Of a stretch of 22,420 nucleotides of DNA, positions 1-6,781 are shown piece by piece; the first letter of the stretch is position 1, and the number at the start of each line of letters is the position of its first letter. Position numbers and translations under genes: made by a program. This DNA comes from Rhodospirillales bacterium. Its GTDB lineage: Bacteria > Pseudomonadota > Alphaproteobacteria > Rhodospirillales > Casp-alpha2. Where the stretch lies: NCBI GenBank assembly GCA_028282185.1, contig JANQIJ010000100.1, positions 1 to 22,420 of the forward strand, read 5' to 3'. The notes below the pieces were generated by a model. That model ran no database searches, had not been told where the DNA came from, and was given only the letters and a program-made list of their open reading frames with translations.

Positions 1-546
1 GCGCAGGCCGGCGCGATAGAAACCGGCGGCCGACGCGTGGTCGCCGGAAAGGTCGGCGGCCACCCCCTGGCCGTTGACCGCACGATGGTCGCCCGGCGCC
101 AATTCGGCGGCCCGGCGGAACGCGGCGTCGGCGTCGTTCGGTTTGTCGAGCGCGATCTGCGCCTTGCCCAGGTTGAGGGCGGCGTCGGCGTTGTCCGGCG
201 CGACCTCGGAAAGGCGGATGAAGGCGGCCGCCGCCTGTCCGGGCTCGCCCAGGGCCAGGGCGGCCTGACCGACACGGTCGAGAGCTTCGGGCCAGTCGGG
301 CTTGATCCGGGCGGCGCGCCGATAGAAGGCGAGGGCGGAAGCGACATCGCCGCCGTCGCGTGATGCGTCGCCGACGCGGAGCAACTGTTGGGCGCGGCTG
401 TTGGCGTTTTCCTGGGTGATTTCGGCGGGCGTGGAGGAACCGTCCGTGACGCAGGCACCCAAGGCCAACAGGCAGGCGGCCAGAAAGGTGACCGCCGTCA
501 CCGATGGCCGGGCCCCATTAAGATTATTATTGCGGCTCAAAGACAT
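1..546 (-). CDS. TPR-repeat lipoprotein, TadD-like (partial, 3' end outside window)
   Basis: Reading the minus strand from an ATG at 546 gives 182 residues open to the window edge, so the C-terminus is missing. The N-terminus is a lipoprotein signal: a short polar start (residues 1-15), a hydrophobic stretch (about 16-30) and a lipobox LGAC with the lipidated Cys at residue 32. From about residue 50 onward there are three to four tetratricopeptide repeats, with the usual small/large alternation and a Pro at the end of each repeat (IKPDW, VAPDN, LAPGD). The last visible repeat (NGQGVAADLSGDHASAAGFY) resembles TadD-family pilus assembly lipoproteins. TPRs are protein-interaction scaffolds; this one should sit at the inner face of the outer membrane or in the periplasm. 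It is divergent from the MarR regulator, with 77 bases between them. TadD identity is a guess because no other tad genes are visible. Confidence 0.85.
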   Translation of the reverse strand, partial: MSLSRNNNLNGARPSVTAVTFLAACLLALGACVTDGSSTPAEITQENANSRAQQLLRVGDASRDGGDVASALAFYRRAARIKPDWPEALDRVGQAALALGEPGQAAAAFIRLSEVAPDNADAALNLGKAQIALDKPNDADAAFRRAAELAPGDHRAVNGQGVAADLSGDHASAAGFYRAGLR

Positions 547-623
547 GGTGGCACCATACACCGGCATCACCGGCCGGGCCACTGGATCGGAGCCGCCGGA
601 TCGTAGGTTGAGAGGAGACCAAG

Positions 624-1076
624 GTGTCGAGAGGGTATTCAGAACTGACGCGCCTGATCGAGCGTCTGCATCGGCGCTTTTTGGACGTCATTCGGGCGGA
701 GCTGAACCGGCTCGGCGTGCGCGACCTCAACGGGGTTCAGGCCCTGTTGCTGGCCAACATCGGCGACGAGGCCATGGCGATCCGCGACTTGGTCGAACGC
801 GGCTACTACCAGGGCTCGAACGTCTCCTACAACATCAAGAAGATGACCGATATGGGATATCTGACCCAAGAGCGCTCGCAGCACGACAAGCGCTCGGTCA
901 CCGTGCAGTTGACCGACAAGGCGCGGGAGGTGGTGGAACAGGTGAAAATCCTGGAAGGTCGCAATGCCAAGGCGTTCAACGACTACATCGACGAGGCCCG
1001 GGTCGAGGATGTCTGTCAGGCCTTGCAGCGCCTTGAGCGAACCTGGGCGGATTACATTCATTACGGAAATGAATAG
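624..1076 (+). CDS. ldtR: MarR-family winged-helix regulator, LdtR-like
   Basis: This 150-residue protein begins with GTG at 624, supported by AGAGGAG at 611-617. It has the MarR layout: a helical dimerisation segment (residues 5-30, LTRLIERLHRRFLDVI), a winged helix with recognition helix around 58-76 (ERGYYQGSNVSYNIKKM), a wing at about 80-97 (LTQERSQHDKRSVTVQLT) and a C-terminal dimer helix. The GYYxGSNVSYNxKK block is what I remember of LdtR, the alphaproteobacterial MarR regulator of L,D-transpeptidase and osmotic-stress genes characterised in Liberibacter and Sinorhizobium. By analogy it would act in the cytoplasm as a DNA-binding dimer that senses a small ligand. Its targets cannot be read from this window; the divergent lipoprotein shares its upstream region and could be one. 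The family call is firm, the LdtR assignment fairly good. Confidence 0.88.
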   Translation: MSRGYSELTRLIERLHRRFLDVIRAELNRLGVRDLNGVQALLLANIGDEAMAIRDLVERGYYQGSNVSYNIKKMTDMGYLTQERSQHDKRSVTVQLTDKAREVVEQVKILEGRNAKAFNDYIDEARVEDVCQALQRLERTWADYIHYGNE

Positions 1077-1141
1077 GCCTGCTGGCGACGAACGGGGTGT
1101 CTTTGCCCATGGTTCTGGCCCGCCTGTCTTAATGCAGCGCC

Positions 1142-1840
1142 TCAAGCATGGGAGAACAGCGGCGACAGGGCGCCCAGAACATGGTCCCGGTTGTCGCAGG
1201 TGACCACCTGAAACGGGCCGTCCGCCAGGTCATGGACCGCCTCTGCGTCGGCCGCCGCGTGCGTGTGTTCCGAGGCGACAAGCACTCCGCCGGCCAAACC
1301 CGCGGCCCGCCCCGCCGCCAAGTCGATCGCGCGGTCGCCGACGATCCAGGATTGTCCCAGGTCGATGGGCAGTAACTCCGCTGCGCGCCGCAACATTCCC
1401 GGATTTGGCTTGCGGTCGGGGTGGTCCGCATGGCGCAGATCGCCCTGGCCGTCCGGGTGGAACGGGCAGGCCATCACCGCGTTGACGAAGGCGTCCCGCG
1501 CCGCCAGCTGTTCCCAAATCCAATCCTGAAGTCCCGCGAAAGCTGGCCAATCATAACGCCCCAGGCCGATCCCGCCCTGGTTGGTGACCATGACGACGGG
1601 CAGGACGCGGGCGTTTGCGGCGCGGATCGCGGCGACCGCGCCGTCGACCAGACGCGCGTCCTCGACCCGGTGGAGATAGGGGACCTCTTCGACGACCACC
1701 CCGTCGCGGTCGAGGAACAGGGCCGGGCGGCGAACCGGGCCCGGCGTGCGGTTGACGATCTCGGCCCAAATCTGGTCCGCGCCCGGCTGTTCCGACGGTC
1801 GCTTTTTCGGCCCGCCGCCTGACGCCGCGTCTGCCGCCAC
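1142..1840 (-). CDS. gmhB: HAD hydrolase, D-glycero-D-manno-heptose 1,7-bisphosphate phosphatase (GmhB)-like
   Basis: The protein has 232 residues from a GTG at 1840, 19 bases after the gcdH stop, with a weak GGCGGAAC upstream. HAD motifs are in order: FLDRDGVV (nucleophile Asp44, acid/base Asp46), VTNQGG (85-90), Lys144 in RKPNPGM, and IVGDRAID (166-173). The spacing and the CPFHP...RKPNPGM block match GmhB, which removes the C7 phosphate of heptose bisphosphate on the way to ADP- or GDP-heptose for LPS or S-layer glycans. The loop is unusual. E. coli GmhB binds zinc through C-x-H and C-x-C; here only Cys125 is clearly kept, the first His aligns with Phe127, and the C-x-C becomes HPD. The roughly 40-residue N-terminal extension is also longer than usual. 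No other heptose gene is nearby. An alternative is a histidinol-phosphatase-like or other sugar-phosphate HAD enzyme. It probably cotranscribes with gcdH. Confidence 0.82.
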   Translation of the reverse strand: MAADAASGGGPKKRPSEQPGADQIWAEIVNRTPGPVRRPALFLDRDGVVVEEVPYLHRVEDARLVDGAVAAIRAANARVLPVVMVTNQGGIGLGRYDWPAFAGLQDWIWEQLAARDAFVNAVMACPFHPDGQGDLRHADHPDRKPNPGMLRRAAELLPIDLGQSWIVGDRAIDLAAGRAAGLAGGVLVASEHTHAAADAEAVHDLADGPFQVVTCDNRDHVLGALSPLFSHA

Positions 1841-1859
1841 GGTCTGTTCCGCCGGACCG

Positions 1860-3086
1860 TCAGGCGGTGAAGGCTTGGATGCCGGTCTGTGCCCGGCCCA
1901 GGATCAGCGCATGGATGTCATGGGTGCCCTCGTATGTATTAACTGTTTCAAGGTTAACAAGGTGGCGAATGACATGGAATTCGTCGGCGATGCCGTTGCC
2001 GCCGTGCATGTCCCGGGACATGCGGGCAATGTCCAGGGCCTTGCCCGTGGAGTTGCGCTTGATCAGGGAAATGTTCTCCGGCGGGCAGTTGCCTTCGTCC
2101 AAGAGCCGCCCGACCCGCAGGCAGGACTGCAGGCCCAGGGTGATTTCCGTCAGCATGTCGGCCAGCTTCTTCTGAATCAGTTGGTTGGCGGCAAGCGGGC
2201 GGCCGAATTGTTGCCGGTCCAGGGTGTATTGCCGGGCCGCGTGCCAGCAGAATTCCGCCGCGCCAAGTGCGCCCCAAGCGATCCCGTACCGGGCTTTGTT
2301 GAGGCAGCCGAAGGGACCCGCCAGGCCCGAGGCGCCGGGCATCAGATTGTCGTCAGGGACGAACACCTTGTCCATGACGATTTCGCCGGTGAGCGAGGTG
2401 CGCAGCGAGAACTTGCCTTCGATCTTCGGCGCCGACAGGCCGTCCATGCCCTTTTCCAGGATGAACCCGCGGATCTTGCCGTCGAGCTTGCCCCAGACGA
2501 TGAACACGTCGGCTTCCGGGCTGTTGGAAATCCACATCTTGTTGCCCGTCAGCAGGTAGCCGCCGTCGACTTTTTCGGCCCGGGTCTTCATGCCGCCCGG
2601 ATCCGAGCCGTGGTCCGGTTCGGTCAGACCGAAGGCGCCGATCCACTCGCCGGTTGCCAGTTTGCCCAGGTACTTTTGCCGCTGTTCCTCGGTGCCGTAG
2701 GTGAAGATCGGATACATCACAAGCGACGACTGCACGCTGAGACTTGACCGATAACCGGAATCGACGCGTTCGACCTCGCGCGCGATCAGCCCGTAGCAGA
2801 CGTGGTTGACGCCGGCGCCTCCGTATTCCGCCGGGATCGTCGGCCCAAGGAGACCCAGTTCGCCCATTTCGGTGAACAATTCGCGCTCGAAAGTCTCATT
2901 GCGGAACGCTTCAAGCACCCGTGGCATCAGCTTCTCCTGGGCGTAATCGCGGGCTGTTTCCGCGACCAGTCGCTCATCCTCGCTCAACTGGCCCATCAGG
3001 TCGAAGGGATCTTGCCAGTTGAACGACGGTTTCGACGCGGCCCCGGTCGGCCGGGCGGCGGGGCTGGAATCGTTGGCGTCCGGCAT
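1860..3086 (-). CDS. gcdH: Glutaryl-CoA dehydrogenase
   Basis: This 408-residue acyl-CoA dehydrogenase oxidatively decarboxylates glutaryl-CoA to crotonyl-CoA in lysine, tryptophan and hydroxylysine breakdown, passing electrons through FAD to ETF. It matches human and bacterial GCDH almost along its whole length: FNWQDP (22-27), GELGLLGPT (75-83), RVDSGYRS (107-114), the FAD-binding FGLTEPDHGSDP (152-163), ISNSPEAD (186-193), ARYGIAWG (265-272), the ADP-side RDMHGGNGI (358-366) and NTYEGTHDIHALILGRA (383-399), with catalytic base Glu386. The reading frame extends further upstream, but the ATG at 3086 is preceded by GGGAGGA at the right distance and gives the family's usual length, so I chose it. 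A promoter-like pair lies about 80 bases upstream. The gene is complete. Confidence 0.97.
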   Translation of the reverse strand: MPDANDSSPAARPTGAASKPSFNWQDPFDLMGQLSEDERLVAETARDYAQEKLMPRVLEAFRNETFERELFTEMGELGLLGPTIPAEYGGAGVNHVCYGLIAREVERVDSGYRSSLSVQSSLVMYPIFTYGTEEQRQKYLGKLATGEWIGAFGLTEPDHGSDPGGMKTRAEKVDGGYLLTGNKMWISNSPEADVFIVWGKLDGKIRGFILEKGMDGLSAPKIEGKFSLRTSLTGEIVMDKVFVPDDNLMPGASGLAGPFGCLNKARYGIAWGALGAAEFCWHAARQYTLDRQQFGRPLAANQLIQKKLADMLTEITLGLQSCLRVGRLLDEGNCPPENISLIKRNSTGKALDIARMSRDMHGGNGIADEFHVIRHLVNLETVNTYEGTHDIHALILGRAQTGIQAFTA

Positions 3087-3167
3087 GATCGTTTCCTCCC
3101 ATGGATGATCGCGGGTATGGCGGGAACGCCGCGGACCGGCCAGTATTGCCAGCGCGCGGCTGGCCCA

Positions 3168-3196
3168 AACATAGGGCCCGGCGACCCGCCCGGCAA
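3168..3196 (-). promoter_or_regulatory. Candidate sigma70-type promoter of gcdH
   Basis: On the minus strand, TTGCCG (3196-3191) and TATGTT (3173-3168) are separated by exactly 17 bases. Each hexamer matches the sigma70 consensus at four of six positions. The predicted start site is about 75 bases before the gcdH ATG. This is inference from pattern only. Confidence 0.35.
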
Positions 3197-3278
3197 GCAA
3201 ACTGACGCCGGGCGTGGCCTTCTTCAGGCGAAACGGATCGCCTGCGCCGGTCGGTTGGAGGGGATTGTCGTCAACCAA

Positions 3279-3293
3279 GCCTTCGGCGAAGGC
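3279..3293 (-). terminator. Palindromic hairpin after the 3308-4078 gene
   Basis: The 15-base palindrome GCCTTCGGCGAAGGC begins 14 bases past the stop codon of the minus-strand hypothetical gene. The transcript could fold into a short hairpin followed only by TTGGTTG, so it is at best a weak intrinsic terminator. It could instead be a transcript 3'-end stabiliser or an operator. Confidence 0.3.
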
Positions 3294-3307
3294 GGGGGGC
3301 GCGCGGA

Positions 3308-4078
3308 TCAGCGGGAGAAAGCGGCCAGTAGAAAGTTGCGGCGTTTGGGTTTGCCGGTGTTGCCGTCGGTGGCGTCGATACGCAGGACGATGATCGCCGG
3401 GTCGTGCGGCGCGTCCTGGGTGCGGCGCATCTGGACGGCAACCTTGACGCCGTTGATCGGCCACCAATCGAACCGGCAGTCCTGGCCGTTGTCGAAGATC
3501 AAACGGCGGCAGGAGGTGTTGGCCGGCTTGCCCCAAAGGTCGCCCAGATAGGCGGTGATCTGCTTTTCCGATTGCCCTTGGAAGCGGCGGATATAGGTCA
3601 AACGGGTCGCCGGCGCGTCGTCCTGGGTGTTCGGGAAATAGGCGGTGAAGACGTTTTCACCCCGACGCAGGACCGCCATCGGGCCGTCCTTGCTGGCGTG
3701 GACCTGCAAGGCCGCGCCGGCGAGGTCTTGAAAATCGCCGTAAGTCATGCCGATTCGTAGTGGACCCATGGCGAAGGCCGGGGGCGTCGGCGCCTTGAGG
3801 CGGGCCGCGTAGTGGCGCAAAGACGCGCCACCGAAAACCGCGCCGCTGCCGCGCAACGCGCCCGGTGCGGCATCCATGGCCGGCAAGGCATGGGCCACAT
3901 GGTTCGCGTGATAGCGCGCCAAGACGTCGGCGCTGTTCTCATGGGGCGCCGGCCGCGCCGCCTGGGCCAACAGGACAAAAACCAGGGAGAGCACACCGAG
4001 CACGCCCAAGACCGTGCGGATCGGATGGGCCGCCGCCACGTCCAGATCGTCGTGCGCGTTGTCTCGTTTCCGTGCCAT
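3308..4078 (-). CDS. Hypothetical membrane-anchored periplasmic protein
   Basis: I do not recognise this 256-residue protein. I start it at the ATG at 4078 because GGAGAC lies upstream and because the N-terminus then becomes a short charged cytoplasmic segment (MARKRDNAHDD) followed by one strong transmembrane helix at about residues 22-40. The remainder is soluble and should lie in the periplasm. Residues 104-235 look like one folded domain: PLRIGMTYGDFQ (106-117), an aromatic beta-rich middle, and two cysteines (190 and 201) bracketing RRLIFDNGQD that could form a disulfide. A GDLWGKP segment (179-185) precedes them. The C-terminus is basic. It lies alone, divergent from the lipoprotein at 4360 across an AT-rich region. 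Codon use resembles the neighbours. Coding status is well supported; function is unknown. Confidence 0.75.
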   Translation of the reverse strand: MARKRDNAHDDLDVAAAHPIRTVLGVLGVLSLVFVLLAQAARPAPHENSADVLARYHANHVAHALPAMDAAPGALRGSGAVFGGASLRHYAARLKAPTPPAFAMGPLRIGMTYGDFQDLAGAALQVHASKDGPMAVLRRGENVFTAYFPNTQDDAPATRLTYIRRFQGQSEKQITAYLGDLWGKPANTSCRRLIFDNGQDCRFDWWPINGVKVAVQMRRTQDAPHDPAIIVLRIDATDGNTGKPKRRNFLLAAFSR

Positions 4079-4171
4079 GGGTGTCTCCGTTTCCTCTCGG
4101 GCGGCGGGCATGAGCCGTTTTGAACCCACCGCCGGTTCAACGGTTTGACCTTATCGAGCTTTAAAAATCAT

Positions 4172-4224
4172 TACGAATCAATTATTTATTCGTAGATTCG
4201 AAAAAATTTTGGATAAAATTTTAT
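4172..4224. promoter_or_regulatory. AT-rich island with nested inverted repeats in a divergent intergenic region
   Basis: The 281-base gap 4079-4359 between divergent genes holds a sharply AT-rich block. It contains TACGAAT (4172-4178) and its exact inverse ATTCGTA (4188-4194) around a 9-base spacer, a second overlapping inverse pair CGAATC (4174-4179) and GATTCG (4195-4200), then two AAAATTTT copies (4203-4210 and 4215-4222) whose centres are 12 bases apart. The second is embedded in the 12-base palindrome ATAAAATTTTAT (4213-4224). This looks like a regulator or nucleoid-protein binding region controlling one or both flanking genes. No regulator can be named. Confidence 0.5.
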
Positions 4225-4359
4225 GTATTGATCGTTGACCATGGAGTGTTGCGCCGTGGGTCATCGCGACGCTAGGCGGCACCATAGGGCGTTTGCCGCC
4301 GGGGTGCGGACTGGGCTTCGCGGTTTGCCGGACCTGCGAAAACGGTCTATAGGCATGGC

Positions 4360-4908
4360 ATGAACGGGCAAGGTGGCAAGCGGCGCAAGACGCTTTCGGG
4401 GATCGGTTTCCGCCGGCTGGCGGTGGTCGCCGCGACGGCGGTGCTTGCGGCTTGCGGCATGGCCGACCCGCATCTGCATGAGCCGGCGATATTCCAGCGC
4501 GACCATCCCGATTTCGCAAAGACCGACCGTGTTCGCGACGAGGTCGTGGTCTGTTATGCCAAGTCTTCGACCAGCGCGGCGGCGGTGGCCCGCATTGCCC
4601 GCGACGCCTGCGTGGTCGGCGGGCGCGGCATCCAATATCGCGGCAATACTTACCTTAAATGCCCGCTGGCGACGCCCATTGGTGCTGTCTTCAGCTGTGT
4701 TGGCGGCGTGACGCGCGCCGGTGCTGTCCCGGCGGGCGAGGCTCCCGAACCGGTCGCTGGCACTGTTGCCGGTCAGCCGGGCGCGCCACTGGCCGGGTAT
4801 CGGCCGGGAACCCGGCCGCTGGGCCTGCTGTTTGGCATGCCGAGCGCAAACCCCGGCCCGTCACCGGTCGTCCCCGCGCCGGTGCCGCCCGCACCGGCGG
4901 TGCGATGA
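4360..4908 (+). CDS. Hypothetical lipoprotein with four conserved-looking cysteines
   Basis: The protein has 182 residues. The N-terminus is a lipoprotein signal: basic start (GGKRRK), hydrophobic core (about 18-30) and lipobox LAAC with Cys32 as the lipidation site, so it should be exported and membrane-anchored. Residues 55-115 form a compact segment with four more cysteines (65, 84, 101, 113) set in DEVVVCYAKSS, ARDACVVGG, YLKCPLATP and FSCVGG; two disulfides are plausible. The rest (about 118-182) is a low-complexity Pro/Gly/Ala tail ending in PAPVPPAPAVR, which may be unstructured or wall-associated. I do not recognise the family. It is followed after 43 bases by the hydrolase gene and probably shares its transcript. 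A second ATG at 4355 is out of frame. Confidence 0.78.
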   Translation: MNGQGGKRRKTLSGIGFRRLAVVAATAVLAACGMADPHLHEPAIFQRDHPDFAKTDRVRDEVVVCYAKSSTSAAAVARIARDACVVGGRGIQYRGNTYLKCPLATPIGAVFSCVGGVTRAGAVPAGEAPEPVAGTVAGQPGAPLAGYRPGTRPLGLLFGMPSANPGPSPVVPAPVPPAPAVR

Positions 4909-4951
4909 CCTTGGCCGCCGCCGGTCGGTCTTGAGATTGCGGGGCATCCTG

Positions 4952-5773
4952 ATGTCGGGCCTGGGCCAGGTCTTGGTTTTTATAGCGGTGGGTTACGCGG
5001 CCATCGTCGTTCTGGTGTTTTTGCTGCAGCGGCAAATGATGTATCCGGCGGGCGGCGTCATGACGACGCCGGCCGAGGTCGGTCTCAGCGACGTCGAAGA
5101 GATTTCGGTCACGACGAAGGACGGCCTGAAATTGCGTTCATGGTATGCCGCGCCGGCGCCCGGGCGACCCACGGTGGTCTACTTCCATGGCAATGCCGGG
5201 ACCATCGCGGATCGCGCCCATAAGGCGCGGTTGTTCGCCGGCGCCGGCATTGGGATGCTGTTGGTGGAATATCGTGGGTATGGCGGCAATCCGGGCTCGC
5301 CGACGGAATCCGGGCTCTACGCCGACGGACGCGCCAATCTGGCCTGGCTCGCGGCCCAAGGCGGTTCGCCCAGCTCATGGGTGCTTTACGGCGAATCGCT
5401 CGGCACCGGTGTCGCTGTCGGCCTGGCCTGGGAACAGGCCGAAGCCGGCGCACCCGTGGCCGGTTTGATTCTGGAGGCGCCGTTCACCTCCATGGCCGAT
5501 GCCGCGCAGCATCACTACCCTTATCTGCCCGCCCGCTGGTTGACGCGCGATCGCTATCCGTCATTGGATCGCATTCCCGGCGTCGGTGCGCCGTTGATGA
5601 TCATCCATGGGCTGAGAGACCGGGTCGTCCCGGTGGGCCATGGGAAACGCCTGTTCGCCGCCGCCCGAGAGCCGAAACAGGCGGTTTGGCTCGAACATGC
5701 GGGGCACAACGATGTCTTTGACCATGACGGCGGCGCGCGGGTTCTGGCCTTCATCGAAGAGTTGATGCGCTGA
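4952..5773 (+). CDS. Membrane-anchored alpha/beta hydrolase, BEM46/ABHD13-like (peptidase S33 superfamily)
   Basis: The frame is open further upstream, overlapping the lipoprotein gene, but the ATG at 4952 gives a clean N-terminal membrane helix (about residues 6-25, VLVFIAVGYAAIVVLVFLL) and the usual family length, 273 residues. The catalytic set is complete: oxyanion loop FHGNAG (78-83), nucleophile elbow GESLG with Ser149, acid Asp223 in HGLRDRVVP, and His252 in EHAGHNDVF. YRGYGGNPGSPTE (108-119) is typical of BEM46-type hydrolases. These are serine esterases or thioesterases whose natural substrates are mostly unknown. The single helix should hold the catalytic domain at the membrane, orientation uncertain. 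The ribosome-binding site is weak (GGGGC), which suggests coupling to the upstream lipoprotein gene. Confidence 0.88.
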   Translation: MSGLGQVLVFIAVGYAAIVVLVFLLQRQMMYPAGGVMTTPAEVGLSDVEEISVTTKDGLKLRSWYAAPAPGRPTVVYFHGNAGTIADRAHKARLFAGAGIGMLLVEYRGYGGNPGSPTESGLYADGRANLAWLAAQGGSPSSWVLYGESLGTGVAVGLAWEQAEAGAPVAGLILEAPFTSMADAAQHHYPYLPARWLTRDRYPSLDRIPGVGAPLMIIHGLRDRVVPVGHGKRLFAAAREPKQAVWLEHAGHNDVFDHDGGARVLAFIEELMR

Positions 5774-5812
5774 CGCGTTTGAGCAGGGGCGTCGATCCCG
5801 GCGGCCCAGTAC

Positions 5813-5841
5813 TTGAATTTCGGCGGTGTTCGGGCTATTTT
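5813..5841 (+). promoter_or_regulatory. Candidate sigma70-type promoter upstream of the 6066 gene
   Basis: TTGAAT (5813-5818) and TATTTT (5836-5841) are 17 bases apart in the 292-base gap 5774-6065. It would give a leader of roughly 215 bases before the ATG at 6066, long for a simple gene. Apart from this I see nothing convincing in that gap. Confidence 0.4.
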
Positions 5842-6065
5842 CTATTCCATATAGGTGTAACTGCGTCCAAATCCGCCCCGATTTCGCCCGGCCGGATGGA
5901 AAGCAGCGTTGCACCGAGGGTTTTCGAGTTGGTCGCGGCCTCTGTCTAGGCGCCGGTCCGCGCAAAGCCCAGGCAACGGCCCGGCCAAAACGGCCCGGTC
6001 AGGTTTGCAAGACCATCCGTTCGACGGCGAGAACAACCGTGGAGCGGCGAGGTTTCTAGGTCATC

Positions 6066-6497
6066 ATGGCCAAAATTGCCCAAGCGACGGCACCGGCGAT
6101 CGCCAATGTCGCGACCGCGCGTATGACCGGTACGGCGGTGGCAGGGTCCGGTCGCGTCGAAGAACTGAGCGCCGGCAACGCCCTGTCGTTCGAGGCGGCG
6201 CAATTCGGTTTCGAAGGCACGCCGGACAACGACCTGGACCAGGGCCAAACCCTGCCGGAGGAACGCCGTCGGCGGCCCAACCTGGGGCGTGGCCGGTTCG
6301 CCGCGCCGAACGAGACCTTCGCCGCCATCGTCGAAAGCGAAATCGCCGCAACCGGCGCCGGCGGGCGCGATGAGGATGGCCGCGCCAAGATGTTCGCCGG
6401 TCTGGTCGGCAAGGCGATCGCGACATACGAATTGAACGCCCAGGTCATTCACGGCACCCTGCCGCGGTTGGGCGCGTCATTGAGCATGCGTCTTTAG
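6066..6497 (+). CDS. Hypothetical protein (143 residues)
   Basis: I do not recognise this protein. It starts at ATG 6066, with GGCGAGG at 6047-6053 as a distant possible ribosome-binding site. There is no signal peptide or membrane helix, although the first 27 residues are Ala/Thr/Gly-rich. A charged, probably disordered middle (about 50-80, with ERRRRPNLGRGRF) leads to a C-terminal segment (about 83-143) that looks folded: FAAIVESEIAATG, then KMFAGLVGKAIATYELNAQ. That last helix looks like the conserved part of the protein. It appears to be transcribed alone, between a promoter-like pair and a hairpin with seven Ts. Codon use is like the neighbours and the composition supports real coding. 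No function is proposed. Confidence 0.68.
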   Translation: MAKIAQATAPAIANVATARMTGTAVAGSGRVEELSAGNALSFEAAQFGFEGTPDNDLDQGQTLPEERRRRPNLGRGRFAAPNETFAAIVESEIAATGAGGRDEDGRAKMFAGLVGKAIATYELNAQVIHGTLPRLGASLSMRL

Positions 6498-6504
6498 GGT
6501 GCGC

Positions 6505-6546
6505 AGCTTCCGATCCGGACTGTCTGGTCCCATCGGGGCTTTTTTT
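6505..6546 (+). terminator. Intrinsic terminator after the 143-residue hypothetical gene
   Basis: AGCTTCCGAT (6505-6514) can pair with ATCGGGGCT (6532-6540) as a nine-pair stem, including one G-U pair and one bulged T, immediately followed by a run of seven Ts (6540-6546). It begins 8 bases after the stop codon at 6497. It is the clearest rho-independent terminator in the window. Confidence 0.75.
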
Positions 6547-6781
6547 GTGCCCCAAGGATTTATTGGCCCCAAATCGTTTGCCGGCCGGGCGCCACTCGAT
6601 CCCGCGGGCCATCTCTTGGGGGGCGTGTTTGATCGGCGCCCGCCGCAGCGCGAAAGGACCTGCCGCGCCGGGCGATCCCGTGTTAACATTTCGTTGGTCA
6701 ATGGCGCAGCATACTGGCGCCAACCGGCGGCGGCCAAAGGCCGCGAAACGCAACCCAGGAAAGGCCGAGAGATTCGCGATC

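Noticed and set aside
401..1036. Plus-strand open frame crossing the lipoprotein and the MarR gene
   Set aside because: It is antisense to a TPR lipoprotein with a proper signal sequence and out of frame with the MarR gene; composition is Arg/Pro/Gly-rich as expected for a shadow frame.
3087..3536. Upstream extension of glutaryl-CoA dehydrogenase by about 150 residues
   Set aside because: It overlaps the hypothetical gene at 3308-4078, lacks family similarity, and a clear GGGAGGA precedes the ATG at 3086.
5826..6059. Short plus-strand frame before the 143-residue hypothetical gene
   Set aside because: No ribosome-binding site, basic low-complexity composition, and a strong chance of random openness in GC-rich DNA.
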